DNA from: Haliotis asinina
Taxonomy: Eukaryota > Mollusca > Gastropoda > Lepetellida > Haliotidae
Assembly (NCBI RefSeq): GCF_037392515.1
Contig: NC_090282.1
Span: 28,753,554-28,817,553 of the forward strand
Length of the DNA: 64,000 nucleotides
Direction of reading: 5' to 3'
Shown here: piece by piece, positions 38,301-45,917 of the stretch
Layout: the number at the start of each line of letters is the position of its first letter
Numbering within the stretch: position 1 is the first letter of the stretch
The notes under the pieces: model-generated
Seen by the model: the letters and a program-made list of their open reading frames with translations, nothing else
Databases searched by the model: none
What the model was told of the DNA's origin: nothing
Position numbers and translations under genes: made by a program

Positions 38301-41300
38301 CTAACAGCTAATTTCTTCAACATTACAAGCAGCAATATTCCAGGTATATGACAGTGAACTGTAACTTGTGCAGAGAAGTGTGCCTGGACCAGATAATCAA
38401 GTCATTGATCCCACTAGATCAACCTAATCAAAAAGTCTGAACATGCCATTCATAACAAAACAAGAATAGACACTACAAAATTTTAACCCAAAACCTTGGG
38501 AATTCATGCATGTACACCATAGTACATCATACTAATGTGCAATCAGACTTTCAGACCAGAGACTGTATATTGGTATATGGTCTCTGTTCCGACTCATGCG
38601 AATACTGACGGACCAAGTAGCCCATGACCTGCATAAGCATAGAACCAGGAAACCCTTACAGAAAGTGGAAGGTCAATGGCCACTTCAAATCAAAGCTTTT
38701 TAGAACATAAACATATTCTTTATAATCGTTAAATTTGTACTTGTCATGATAAGGCTGAAATACTGCCAATATTAACTATTAAATCCCTCCCTCAATCCCT
38801 CAGATCAACAGCATTCTATTGTGACAGAACATGCTCTAACTGAGGAATGATCTCACCGCAAGGACTTCGTTCCAGTAGGCCTCCTTCTTGGAGAGTTCTG
38901 TCCTGTGGATGTCGATCACCTGTCGGAATGTTGTCACCTTGCCCGAGTACTGCTCCCTCAGACACAGGACAAATGCGTTGAACTGGGACTGGTCACACAG
39001 AAGAAAGGACAGTGTGAGAAATAAAGGGCGTTTCTAGAGTGCTTAAGAAATTCAGCTGGAGAATTTGGATAAAAGATGACCTAAAAATAATATCAAGATG
39101 TCAAGGCTTCACTGATTTTCATTATTCACATTGATATCCAACTCAATCCAATTACGGTGAAACCAATGAATCAATGAATCATGGATAATGTCCCTTTGGA
39201 TGTATAAACCTACTGTCAAACAAGGATAAGTTAGACTGTCGCAGAAAACTTCATGAGAAGTATACAGTGCAGGGCAATGAGCAAATCCATTTTGTTTGTG
39301 AAAGGGAGAGAAGATGTAGGCTAGTGCACATGCAGTGCATGATGATGAAACTGATTCAGCGTGTATTTGCACACACCTTGCTCATAAGACACTCAAGTGA
39401 TCAAACTTGATCATGGACAACCTGGGATCCCATCATTCACAATGGCAGACACAAGCAAGTAGCACAGATACATTCTAATATGGGTCAGTTGTCAGGCTGG
39501 TGCTCAACTCATTCCTCTTTGCCAGTAAAAGTTCTTTAGAAAGTCATTTGTGAGTGATTTACAGTTTCAAGCTGTAATGTTTATGTCAAGCATATCTGTC
39601 TACCTATCCTTCTATGACATTCATGTAAAACTGTCAATAGTACTCAATACTTCCACATGTTTTCACCTAATTGATACCTGTCATGTTGAAGCAATAGTTT
39701 TAAGTGGCATTCCAGAAGCTGTAGAGTATTGTTGGGTATTACAGAGCTGCTGTCACTGCATCATGACATGGAAATATAGGTATTGCATACAACAGAGCTT
39801 TTATTGTGTATTGCATTTACATGTCAGGTTTCTGTCATCCATCACACTAGTTACTTATTGCACCATCTTACAGCATCAACTTGCTTTACCTTTTGCCCAT
39901 GCTGGGATGAAATAAAGAAATTAACACATCACACACAAAATCTTTAAAGTTTCACCTGTGTCTCATCCTCAATAGCTCGGTAGTGTTTGTCAATGTCATG
40001 AACGATTCTGATGTGATTTGTCTTCATGTTCGCCATGTCGTCCATGATGCGTGATATGGTTTTCCGAGCATATAAGTAGGGAATGTAGGCATTCTGTTCT
40101 GGACCCTCGACCTCCAAACCAGGCTTTGATCTAAGGCTCACTGCATCTGGGGAGTCAAGACAAGGCATCACAATCACTGAGATAAGGGACAAGTTCTGCT
40201 GAACATCAGAAGCATAAAGAGTGGCAGATGAGTGGGCTATCAACATTAAATCACTGTAGAGGCAGGAACCTTTACACTTCATCTCCTCAGACAGACTTGA
40301 GGTTACTTGATTACCACAGAGTTTTGACACATGAAGATGTGGGTTACAACGGGTCTCCAACAAATCAGGCACATCATAAGAGGTGATAAACAGGATTGGA
40401 TGGTCAGACTTGATGTACATTGTAACCCTATTGTGGAGATTGATACATATGCTATTGAGCACTGGATTGTCAGGTCCAGTCATGATTATTTACAGACTGA
40501 CGCCATATAGCTGGAATATTGCTGAGTATGACATTAAACAACAACCGAACCAAACCAAACTATAGTGTTTTGAGTCATTTCAAAAGCTCCATTTCCCTGA
40601 GCAAGTTTGGAAAATAACTAAGGGCCAAAAGAACAAGATCATGGAAACTATACAGCATTCATAACATTTATTGGTTTTCTTTCAACATTTTTATCCATCC
40701 GTTTCCAGTAAAGTCCTACAACACACTCTGCAACAAGTCTAAGATAGATGACAAAAGAGTTAACAAACCACCTTCTCCCTTCTCCTTTCCATTCTTGTCA
40801 ATGCAACTGACAACTGTTGATGTTGACTTTGCACTGGAAGGCCCTATAAAGATATGCATTTAACAGATTTGAAAGTAAATCTCTGTCTCACTTAAAATAA
40901 CACAAGTATAACTTGAAAAATCATGTAGAGCATGAACAAGTTACAAGGCATCGATTCGATAACAACCTTTTCCTTGGCACAAAATGAGTGTAACTAGAGA
41001 AAACATGCGCAATTCACTCGTGAACATGATCGATTGACTCAATTTTATAGTTTCTGCAAGAATGCCACTGTTACAGTTGCTTTCACAATCAGAGGTCATT
41101 ACTATGATTTGATACCTTTGAGTGTCCAATTAGAATCAAGTAATATCCAAATAATGGTGGGATAACTAATCAACTCACGCTGTTTGGATCCTGTTGGAGT
41201 TTCACTTCTATCAGTCCAAGCCTCTATAAGATAACAAGGGAATGTTCAAAGGTAGGCAGTGAAATACATGCATTAAAATTCATTTTTTCTTAAATTATGT

Positions 41301-44300
41301 AAATGAATATTCTGATGAGAGGGAGAGAAAAAAGAGAGAAAAACATACAGTGCTCTGTTTCAAAAAAAAAGGTGCTTAAATGATTTTATATGGCTATATG
41401 TCATTATTCCCCTTATATATATAGCAGTATAATGCTTACCTCTGGCAGATGGTGTTGATCTGATGGACACTGCACTACCCATGTTGGAGGAGCTACCCTG
41501 GGGCAGAGGCTCAACAACATTCTTGTTGAAGGGGGATGGACTCCTGCGAACTCTGGGTGACGTGAGAGAGTTGGGAGTACCAGGTCGTGAGGATGGAGTA
41601 CCAGGTCGTGAGGATGGAGTACCTGGCCGTGATCGGTTCTTCTCAGTGACTGAATGATTATCTGCTTCCTAAATCAAAACAAGGATCCAAGAGTCTGGTA
41701 CAAATTGTTGCAAGTGGACATAACCTATGACATTTATCATTCTCTTTACATGATAAATTCCAGGAAGATAGACCTGTGGACATTCAGACTAGAATTGATC
41801 TTCAGTAATTAATGCTTGTCAGAAGAGGCTACCAACAGGATTGGGTGGTCAGACTTGTTGACACATGTAATTTTATCTTAGTTGTGTAGATTAATGCTCA
41901 TGTTGATCACTGGATTGTGTGACCGAGACTCAGTTACTTACACATTGGTGCCATATTGCTGAGCATGGCATGAAATGAAACTCAATCAGTTCAAGAGCAC
42001 ATTGAGTGAGTAGGGGTTTATTGCCACTTTGAACAGTTTTAACATTTAGGGAGATGTTTGTTTTTAACAGTATTTTATTTAAATTGTCAGCTGAAATCTA
42101 CAGTTATAGTGAATGCCATAAACATTGCTTTGGTCCCTACAACCTCAACAGATGATGTCACAAGGAAGATGTGAACCAACCATTACAGGATTCCGGCAGT
42201 ATTCTAAGGTATCCAAGCAAAGAATGAACTTAGTGTTTGAAAGTCATTGAGAAGCTGAACAAACATGAATGCATGACATGTTTTATGGATAACAATTTAT
42301 TTTTATTCTTTGAACATTTCAGAACAAAGAATAAAAGGATGTTGTTATCCATTAAATGTGTTTTGTAAAGAATGAATGGAGAGCCTGAAGAATAATTCTT
42401 TATGGGTCTTCAAGAGATGAAAATAGTAAAAAAGCTGTCTCCATCTTGCTTGCCATCAAAAAAGCACTTAGGAAGGTATAAATGTGAGAGTCTTGTCCTC
42501 TTCAAAGTCAAATGGACTGACAGAGGGACACAGACAAAATAGTGTTTTGGAGCAGACAGAATGCTGTTCACAGACAGAGGCCAGCATACTGATCTGATCA
42601 TATCATCTTAAAACAGAAATTCAAATATTCGGAACAAAGAATTCATTTCACCTGCGAACCCTTCTCTTTGGGAGGTTCTGTCTTAGCTTTATTGTCATTT
42701 TCTTCTTGCTTGGCTTCCAATTTGGTTTTCTTTTCTATGCTTGTATCCCTTTTCTTCTTCCTATATTTGACTGGACTTTCAGGTGCAGGCTTGCTGGGCT
42801 CATCCTGGGACTTAAAACAATATAAAAAGCAATTAACTCTTGCAATCATTTAAAAAATATTACCATTAGAACAGTTAATGATCATAAGATGAAATATATC
42901 TTAAAAAGGAAATACAAAAGCTTTATCCCAAATTTAATAAAGTTTAAACAAAGAAATATATGTGTAACTTGTTACTGTGGTCACAATATCTACAAAACAG
43001 TGGACATCATGCACTTGTTATTTGCATAATATCCACACAACATTAACACATCTTCCTAACTAGGATGTAACAGATATGACCATAAAAGTAGCTTGAAAAC
43101 ATGACGGCAAATTTTACAGGTTACTTCCTAGTTTTTGAAAGGACCTGTACCATTTGCATAGCACAAACCTGTAACGTTGTATCCAGAATGTTTTCATCCT
43201 CAGCACCAGACACAACCAAAGGTGGATTTTTGTCTGTGAAATGAACAAATTGTATCAAATGAATTTGTGTTAGAAACTATCAGTCACCCTTACTCACATT
43301 AAGGTTTATCCACCTTCCTCTGTGGGGTCCTCAGTACCCTTTTGTTTCTAGGATTATTTTTAGGTTACTTTATGAGTAATTACAGTTAGAGATAACACTC
43401 AGAAATGCTTTCCTGTTACATGCATTAGAAACCACATCATGAACCATATATGATACATAATGAGGTATGTTTTCATCAACATTTACAGTCCTCACATGAA
43501 GGGATTCAGCTGTCCGTTTGACTAACACAGTTGCAAATGAAAACAATGAGTGGCCAAAGGATTCTTGTTTGTAGGCTTCACTAAATCACAAAACACTACT
43601 AGACATTTAACAACCTACTCTAGAAATACACTTTTCTTGTCATTTAGAAATACACTCTTCTTGTCATTTAGAAATGCACTCTTCTTGTTATTTAGAAATG
43701 CACTCTTCTTGTCATTTAGAAGTACACTCTTCTTGTTATTTAGAAATGCACTCTTCTTGTCATTTAGAAATACACTCTTCTTGTCATGTGGTAGGCTTGA
43801 AATGTACTGAAAGAATGATTTGCTATTGTGCTTTTTCGAAATCTTACCTCAATGATAATATCATTGTTTACAGTTTAGCACATGACTTTGTAAACATATC
43901 TTACAAATGCATCATATGAAATACGATGGTGATCCATGAAGATCCAGGTTAGATTTGGTTTTCAGTAACCCATGCTTGTTGTAAAATACGATTACCAGAA
44001 TCAGGTGGTCAAACTCGCTGACATGGTTGACACATGTCATCATATCCTAACTGTGCATATTGATGCCTGTGCTGTTGATGAGTGGATTATCTGATCCAGA
44101 GTCAATATTTTTTACAGACCACTGGCAAAAAGCTGGAATATTGTGGAGTGCAGCATTACACAAAAACAAACCCCTCAAACACATGATAGCATACATAGAA
44201 GGATTTGAACAGATAATATTAAATAGTTTACCTTCCAGAGGAATAACTTGAGTTGCACTCTTGGATGACTTTTTCTTTTTGATCTTTAGCTTTGATGCCA

Positions 44301-44301
44301 T
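6661..44301 (-). CDS. KCBP/kinesin-C-type kinesin-14, C-terminal motor, 41 coding exons
   Basis: This is a minus-end-directed type of microtubule motor with the motor at the C-terminus. Forty-one exons can be placed with GT-AG borders, and every junction keeps frame. They sum to 5,160 nt, or 1,719 residues plus stop. The order is: Lys-rich and Ser/Pro-rich N-terminus (residues 1 to about 275), long coiled-coil rod (about 276-1346), then neck and motor (1347-1719). The ATG at 44301 has an in-frame TAG 12 bases upstream. The motor matches plant KCBP and, as far as I recall, sea urchin kinesin-[17 protein letters not shown] neck, GQTGSGKT P-loop, and a match after the motor to the KCBP neck-mimic. 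The MyTH4 and FERM domains of plant KCBP are absent. Exons are listed in the four module entries. A missed phase-neutral exon in a long intron cannot be excluded. Confidence 0.93.
7440..7520. other. Intronic stretch containing CACGTG and repeated-looking text
   Basis: The text cctgattggtcaagaggcag followed by tcacgtg recalls the gattggct segments at 23278 and 44563, but the match is too short to call the same repeat. Confidence 0.25.
8597..8721 (-). mobile_element. 5'-truncated SINE (family 1) with 13-bp target duplication
   Basis: The copy begins with the gtgagtgag tail and runs through cagcaatattccagctat to gagcatctatctgcac, antisense to the family at 31831. It is bounded by perfect direct repeats TCATCACTGAGGA at 8584-8596 and 8722-8734. 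The family's 5' half is missing, as expected for incomplete reverse transcription by a LINE. Confidence 0.85.
11323..11470 (-). mobile_element. tRNA-type SINE copy, degraded
   Basis: Antisense features of the family are all visible: gtgagtgag tail, gcaatattct, gaaatgggc, catgtggggaatcaaaccc (box B complement) and taccccactgccccc (5' end). Confidence 0.75.
11677..27744 (-). CDS. Kinesin module 3: distal coiled-coil rod (14 exons)
   Basis: Exons in transcript order are 27598-27744, 27293-27471, 26390-26559, 25467-25564, 24184-24264, 23822-24046, 22858-22962, 22130-22267, 20605-20706, 20363-20398, 14948-14974, 13068-13211, 12714-12845 and 11677-11850. They encode charged heptad-type sequence such as [20 protein letters not shown] and [18 protein letters not shown], which should dimerise and space the motor from cargo. 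Two tiny exons (20363-20398, 12 codons; 14948-14974, 9 codons, AGAVAPAAG) form a short Ala/Pro-rich hinge between coils. Most junctions are phase 0. Exon 25467 has two usable acceptors six bases apart (its end on the plus strand is 25564 or 25570), giving KEQEM or KDAEQEM. All borders were read by eye. Confidence 0.85.
12070..12305. repeat. Diverged internal duplication in an intron
   Basis: Two segments about 170 bases apart share aagttctg--ccagaaa-gagcac and actaccaaat. The second runs into gttgccatggaaac. This looks like an old repeat element, family unknown. Confidence 0.4.
12348..12375. repeat. CA/CG dinucleotide microsatellite
   Basis: A short run of alternating cacacgcgcg and cacacacaca in a kinesin intron. 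Confidence 0.8.
13212..14190. repeat. 53-bp minisatellite starting at a kinesin 3' splice site
   Basis: About 17-18 diverged units of roughly 53 bp are built on ctaccctggtacatacaggg and gatagtcaaacagggg plus atctctggtgggtgggg. The array abuts exon 13068-13211, whose own acceptor (minus strand GTGTGTACCAG|GGTAGAG) is the outermost unit. Nearly every unit therefore carries a copy of the acceptor and the first five exon bases. Units differ by substitutions and small indels, so the array is not very recent. Confidence 0.9.
14505..14690 (-). mobile_element. tRNA-type SINE copy
   Basis: Antisense copy: gtgtgtgattgagttaggtt tail, ccaatattccagcaat, gaaatgggcttcaaacattg, cagggatcaaatccagg (box B complement), and cccccactgcccaa at the 5' end. 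Confidence 0.75.
15101..15503. mobile_element. Foldback MITE with about 110-bp inverted arms
   Basis: Left arm 15101-15209 and right arm 15393-15503 are imperfect reverse complements. The best-kept block, CTGAAACCTCTGTACCC, occurs near 15179 and, inverted, near 15410. The 180-base centre has no coding potential. No clear target duplication was seen. Confidence 0.75.
17104..19108. mobile_element. TTAA-flanked DNA element with 19-bp perfect inverted ends, non-autonomous
   Basis: The left end AGGGGCACTGATGCGGAGC (17104-17122) is exactly inverted at 19090-19108. TTAA lies on both sides, at 17100-17103 and 19109-19112. A TTAA target is used by piggyBac and Kolobok transposases. The 2,005-base interior has only short frames (the longest is 72 codons) with no visible transposase, so this is a non-autonomous passenger. 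It sits in a kinesin intron. The superfamily is undecided. Confidence 0.8.
19222..19305 (-). mobile_element. Isolated DIRS-type terminal repeat fossil
   Basis: The text gaagggaacttcaaggg, atttaagtgttccactac and gttaggatatgg matches the right ends of the DIRS fossils at 31.7 and 37.8 kb. No internal part is attached, so only an end survives. It borders the 56-bp minisatellite. Confidence 0.7.
19317..19820. repeat. Nine identical 56-bp tandem repeats
   Basis: The unit starts agatttgtagtgctgtat and ends ctatacattgtcaat. It repeats nine times with no difference that I can see, then stops at agatttgctt. Because 56 is not a multiple of three, any frame through it shifts between units, so the open frames in it are not genes. 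Identity of all copies points to recent expansion or gene conversion. Confidence 0.95.
21083..21928. mobile_element. Large foldback element with about 345-bp inverted arms
   Basis: The left arm (21083-21425) starts ACAGGCAAACTGTAG and the right arm (about 21585-21928) ends with its complement, CTACAGTTTGCCTGT. The arms stay alignable throughout, sharing AGCAAAGGTTGGCAA, CACCATCAAAGGTA and AATTACTGACAT, with roughly one base in six or seven different. About 160 bases separate them. The short frames here, including 93 codons at 21591, are by-products. It lies in the kinesin intron 20707-22129. I found no clear target duplication. Confidence 0.85.
22290..22430. repeat. GTGAGTGT-rich simple repeat
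   Basis: Degenerate gtgagtgtga and gtgtgagtg runs lie next to exon 22130-22267. They create spurious frames rich in His and Thr on the minus strand. Confidence 0.8.
23254..23581 (+). repeat. Unclassified interspersed repeat, copy 1
   Basis: The segments cttacctcacacat, tctgattggct, ggaagggagataactct, tcgtctgcaaaat and gttcggtaagataaa occur in this order. The same order is seen at 44534-45052. No reading frame is conserved apart from a short YLTEHL-NFE run on the minus strand. Confidence 0.7.
23583..23684. repeat. Small foldback around GGTCCCTC
   Basis: Left arm ttcacgggtccctcggggtc and right arm tggaccctgagggaccagtg are imperfect inverted copies about 50 bases apart. It follows directly on the repeat copy at 23254. 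Confidence 0.65.
24610..24997. mobile_element. MITE with TACCGTATTT-type inverted ends
   Basis: The left end taccgcatttactctaag and right end attagaggaaatatggta are inverted copies, starting and ending in TA as for a TA target. The interior repeats the motif ctggtgcttatta several times. There is no coding capacity. Confidence 0.7.
25980..26085. mobile_element. Short hairpin MITE
   Basis: Left arm 25980-26023 (CTTAGCGCTAAGATAGTCA) and right arm 26041-26085 (TGACTATCTTAGCACTAAG) pair over about 44 bases with few mismatches. The loop is under 20 bases. Confidence 0.75.
26225..26350 (-). mobile_element. tRNA-type SINE copy
   Basis: Antisense copy: tatatcacagcaggggacac, caaatgggcttcacacattg, tgtagaatcaaacccagg (box B complement). 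The 5' end is blurred next to exon 26390. Confidence 0.75.
26999..27158. repeat. Perfect palindrome: 72-bp arms, 16-bp spacer
   Basis: Arm 26999-27070 (agcgtccaggttaaaactag ... ctctgggat) is exactly reverse-complemented at 27087-27158. The spacer tcaaactcgcaccctc is itself the complement of 26976-26991 just outside the left arm, and the text at 26943-26973 is a diverged copy of part of the arm. The locus therefore looks like two inverted copies of a unit plus an older third piece. Arm identity suggests youth or gene conversion. Confidence 0.92.
27967..38988 (-). CDS. Kinesin module 2: proximal coiled-coil rod (9 exons)
   Basis: Exons in transcript order are 38857-38988, 38071-38163, 33978-34038, 33597-33646, 32692-33051, 32169-32321, 29643-29773, 29378-29552, 28694-28942 and, closing the block, 27967-28017 (ten blocks if the last is counted here). 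The 360-base exon 32692-33051 has an Ala/Val/Thr-rich linker followed by a highly charged [18 protein letters not shown] helix. Exon 28694-28942 ends in an Ala-rich stretch ([15 protein letters not shown]). The sequence looks like a rod broken by flexible linkers. The introns at 29774-32168 and 34039-38070 hold DIRS fossils, yet the phase is kept across both. The start of exon 29643-29773 (TTAAAAG acceptor) is the least certain border. Confidence 0.82.
28274..28435 (+). mobile_element. tRNA-derived SINE (family 2), near full length
   Basis: It starts gggggcggtggggtagaata. A tRNA-like box A region (gtagaataatgattaaag) is followed by a degraded box B (cagtttgatttccc), then atgggtacaatgtgtgaggc, gatattgctcgaatattgct and the tail cccaactcactcac. 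This order is the sense-strand reference for the antisense copies in the window. Confidence 0.85.
29185..29275 (+). mobile_element. SINE family 1 fragment
   Basis: cggttgacacatgtcatcgc followed by aatgctcatgctgttaatca matches the middle of the copy at 63046. Both ends are missing. Confidence 0.7.
30075..31775 (-). mobile_element. DIRS1-type retrotransposon fossil, short
   Basis: Both ends carry the family's inverted terminal repeat: acttatcctgactcat, agtggaacacttgaaatc at the left and its complement ending gtcaggataaggaaac at the right. Inside, on the minus strand, are a tyrosine-recombinase piece ([15 protein letters not shown], 30764-30952) and a Cys-rich zinc-knuckle-like frame (31075-31389). 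It is broken and much shorter than a complete DIRS element. It lies in the kinesin intron 29774-32168. Confidence 0.8.
31831..32097 (+). mobile_element. SINE family 1, full length, with target duplication
   Basis: It reads gacctgtgaaggtccctggg, agaataggccttcagcaac, tgactatgcttgtcgtaag ... ttgatcactgga, catatagctggaatattgct and a tail of aaactcattcactca. TTAATCCCTATG at 31819-31830 is repeated at 32098-32109 with one mismatch. Confidence 0.88.
32385..32525 (-). mobile_element. tRNA-type SINE copy
   Basis: Antisense copy: ttttacacttttagcaataa, gcaatgggcttcaaag, catgtggagaattgaacc (box B complement), ttaatcactagaccacacag (box A complement). Confidence 0.78.
33130..33240 (-). mobile_element. tRNA-type SINE copy, partial
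   Basis: Antisense copy: gtgagtgagggagggaggaa tail, caagtgggcttcacacattg, catatggggaatcgaccc (box B complement). Confidence 0.72.
33805..33935 (-). mobile_element. tRNA-type SINE copy
   Basis: Antisense copy: gaatgagtgagtgagctgag tail, aaaattccagcagtatcac, catgtggggaatcgggtc, ttgaccactagactacccca (box A complement). Confidence 0.78.
34304..37836 (-). mobile_element. DIRS1-type retrotransposon fossil, 3.5 kb
   Basis: This is a tyrosine-recombinase retrotransposon relative. Inverted terminal repeats of about 200 bp lie at both ends (left tctcctgactaatg, right gggtcaggataagg). On the minus strand, an RNase H-like region with [14 protein letters not shown] (36009-36510) precedes a tyrosine-recombinase domain of about 200 residues (35107-35733, with [20 protein letters not shown]). 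It is shorter than complete members and clearly broken; the recombinase part is the best kept. It lies in the kinesin intron 34039-38070. Confidence 0.88.
37850..38008 (-). mobile_element. tRNA-type SINE copy
   Basis: Antisense copy beside the DIRS end: gagtgattgagttgttacg, cattcagcaatattct, gaaatgggcttaacagg, gggggatggaacccagg (box B complement), ttaaccactagactacccta (box A complement). Confidence 0.82.
38325..38425 (-). mobile_element. SINE family 1 fragment, old
   Basis: Antisense remnants gcagcaatattccaggtata and tgcctggaccagataatcaa match the 3' half of family 1. The copy is diverged. Confidence 0.6.
39956..44301 (-). CDS. Kinesin module 1: N-terminal Lys- and Ser/Pro-rich head (7 exons)
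   Basis: Exons in transcript order are 44232-44301 (coding part), 43169-43233, 42652-42804, 41440-41668, 41179-41223, 40772-40843 and 39956-40146. The protein starts [18 protein letters not shown]. The fourth exon has a repeated SRPGTPS motif (three copies, from 21-bp repeats) followed by [11 protein letters not shown]. Such basic Ser/Pro regions often bind microtubules and are phosphorylated, but that role is inferred here. Exon 39956-40146 ([17 protein letters not shown]) leads into the coiled coil. The part has low complexity and would diverge quickly between species. All phases fit, including the 1-nt carry-overs G|AC, G|AG, C|GG and G|AT. Exon 42652-42804 could also begin six bases earlier. 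Confidence 0.82.
40385..40555 (+). mobile_element. SINE family 1 copy, 5'-truncated
   Basis: cattggatggtcagact-type text, tgagcactggattgtcagg, gattatttacagactgacg and catatagctggaatattgct are in sense order. The 5' third is absent. Confidence 0.75.
41570..41625 (-). repeat. 21-bp coding repeat (SRPGTPS)
   Basis: The unit gtaccaggtcgtgaggatgga occurs twice in full with a diverged third copy. It keeps frame inside kinesin exon 41440-41668 and encodes three SRPGTP(S/N)S repeats. Confidence 0.85.
41775..42000 (+). mobile_element. SINE family 1 copy, old
   Basis: ttcagtaattaatgcttgtc, ggattgggtggtcagacttg, tcatgttgatcactggattg and catattgctgagcatgg are in sense order with many changes. Confidence 0.7.
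43621..43788. repeat. 24-bp minisatellite, seven units
   Basis: Seven units of tagaaatacactcttcttgt plus catt, with a/g and c/t differences, lie in a kinesin intron. Because 24 is eight codons, the plus strand shows a long repeating frame (RNALFLSF). I take that as an artefact of the period. Confidence 0.92.
43930..44170 (+). mobile_element. SINE family 1 copy
   Basis: catgaagatccaggttagat, cagtaacccatgcttgttg, ggtcaaactcgctgacatgg, tgttgatgagtggattatct and agctggaatattgtggag are in sense order, moderately diverged. It lies just downstream of the start-codon exon on the minus strand. Confidence 0.75.
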
Positions 44302-44335
44302 TCTGCTAAGCTACTGGGATGAACTGGGAATCCAA
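44302..44335 (-). other. Kinesin 5' UTR part of the start-codon exon
   Basis: On the minus strand a TTTTTCAG acceptor ends at 44336, so 44335-44302 is untranslated exon upstream of the ATG. An in-frame TAG (plus-strand cta at 44311-44313) sits 12 bases before the ATG, which fixes this as the first possible Met. At least one more non-coding exon must lie upstream. Confidence 0.75.
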
Positions 44336-44379
44336 CTGAAAAATTGTAAAATGGATATTCATGAATATTGTTAATTACT

Positions 44380-44383
<4 letters not shown>

Positions 44384-44410
<27 letters not shown>

Positions 44411-44456
44411 AGATGATGATGAAGAAGAGGATGAAGAGGAGGAGGAGGAGGAGGAT
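44384..44456. repeat. CTG and GAG trinucleotide runs
   Basis: An interrupted (ctg)n run of about ten units is followed by gatgatgat and (gag)n. It lies upstream of the start-codon exon and produces spurious poly-Gln and poly-Glu frames. Confidence 0.85.
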
Positions 44457-44533
44457 TGTCAGAAATGAAATCATAATGACAATAATCAACATTAAGAGTA
44501 ACCTGTTTTGTATGTATATATATATTTATTTGT

Positions 44534-45052
44534 CTTACCTCACACATAAATATCGTTTTCTGATTGGCTGAGTGCCCTTCTGTTATTTTCAGTGTACCCA
44601 GCTTACACACGTGGTACATTGCAATACACCCCGCTGCCACTAGCAACTCACTCTTTACTTTGTGGTAGTTAATTTTTTTCCATCTCAAATAACAGTAAAT
44701 GACATGTGATGAACGGAAATTACTGATGTTTTGCGAATGGAAATGGATGGAAGGGAGATAACTCTGTAAATCTGTTTTTCACGAGTCGTCTGCAAAATCT
44801 AACGATGGCCACAAAAACATTTGACTCTCTTTCCAACAAATAAATTTTGACAAAACCTTCAAAGGTAGTCCTTGTGAATATTAACAGGAGGAATTACATC
44901 GTAGTGGTTATACTTACACAATACCTACGGGAGAAAACAGCAAGATGCAAGATACGAATTGTTTGATTCATACAGGTTGGCTGAAGTGTACGCTCTGATA
45001 CCCATGCTTCACACAGTTCAAAATTAACACTGAGGTGTTCAGTAAGATAAAT
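44534..45052 (+). repeat. Unclassified interspersed repeat, copy 2
   Basis: This shares the ordered blocks of 23254-23581 (cttacctcacacat, tctgattggctgagtg, ggaagggagataactctg, agtaagataaat). It is longer because of extra sequence before the last block. Confidence 0.7.
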
Positions 45053-45114
45053 ACAAACAAACATTGATGATACCTCAACCCATCCCCTCCTTATAACCAG
45101 TGAAAACATACACG

Positions 45115-45197
<83 letters not shown>

Positions 45198-45199
45198 AT
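45115..45199. repeat. (AAAT)n microsatellite, about 21 units
   Basis: This is an uninterrupted aaat tetranucleotide run. On the minus strand it reads as repeated YLFI. Confidence 0.97.
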
Positions 45200-45917
45200 C
45201 CTCACATAATCAACATTATAACCTCACATAATCAATATTTACACACTAAGATGTTTCACAAGGCACATGAATGAATATCAACAATTATACACACCTTCAT
45301 CAATACGAAATGTTCATAAAAACATAAGTCAGAACCTTTGACAGTTCGCATTGTATCCACATGACAATATCAAGATCAGTTGTGAGTTACGACAACAATA
45401 TTGAGACCTTATGGTGAACAGTTATTGCCAACAGCTGACAACAACATAATATTGAAGTTCATGTCTAAGAATGCTGATACGAAAGTTTTTGTCAGGAAAT
45501 GTTCAGAATTTGTCTGCTTATGCCTATCTTAATAAAAGAAACCTCATTTAAACACGGACAAGTTCCAGTAATCGTGAATGAAAAGCTCACAAAATATTCT
45601 ATATCACTTTGGAGACTTTTACTGAAAAAAACCACATGCACAGTTGCAGATAATTTCATATAATTATAACTATTTGATTGATCTTTCAAAGACATCATAA
45701 TTGCTTTCACCAGGTAACTTTTCATATAGAATTGTAGTAAAATAAAAAAGATTGTGTCTGAAATAGGCTTCCATAGTTATTTTTCCTGAACAACACCACA
45801 CCTACTGGGATCATGACCTTTCAGCTTTACCAACTACCAATGCAGATGACTAACCAATCGATGTTGTCATGAATGAAAACTAGTTTTAGGGCTCATTTTT
45901 GTCTCAGTGTTTTTCAA

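Noticed and set aside
39550-39915. 121-codon plus-strand open frame
   Set aside because: It lies within a kinesin intron, is rich in Cys, His and Ile as random AT-rich DNA tends to be, and shows no family resemblance.
44894-45205. 103-codon minus-strand frame with YLFI repeats
   Set aside because: It is the (AAAT)n microsatellite joined to an interspersed repeat.
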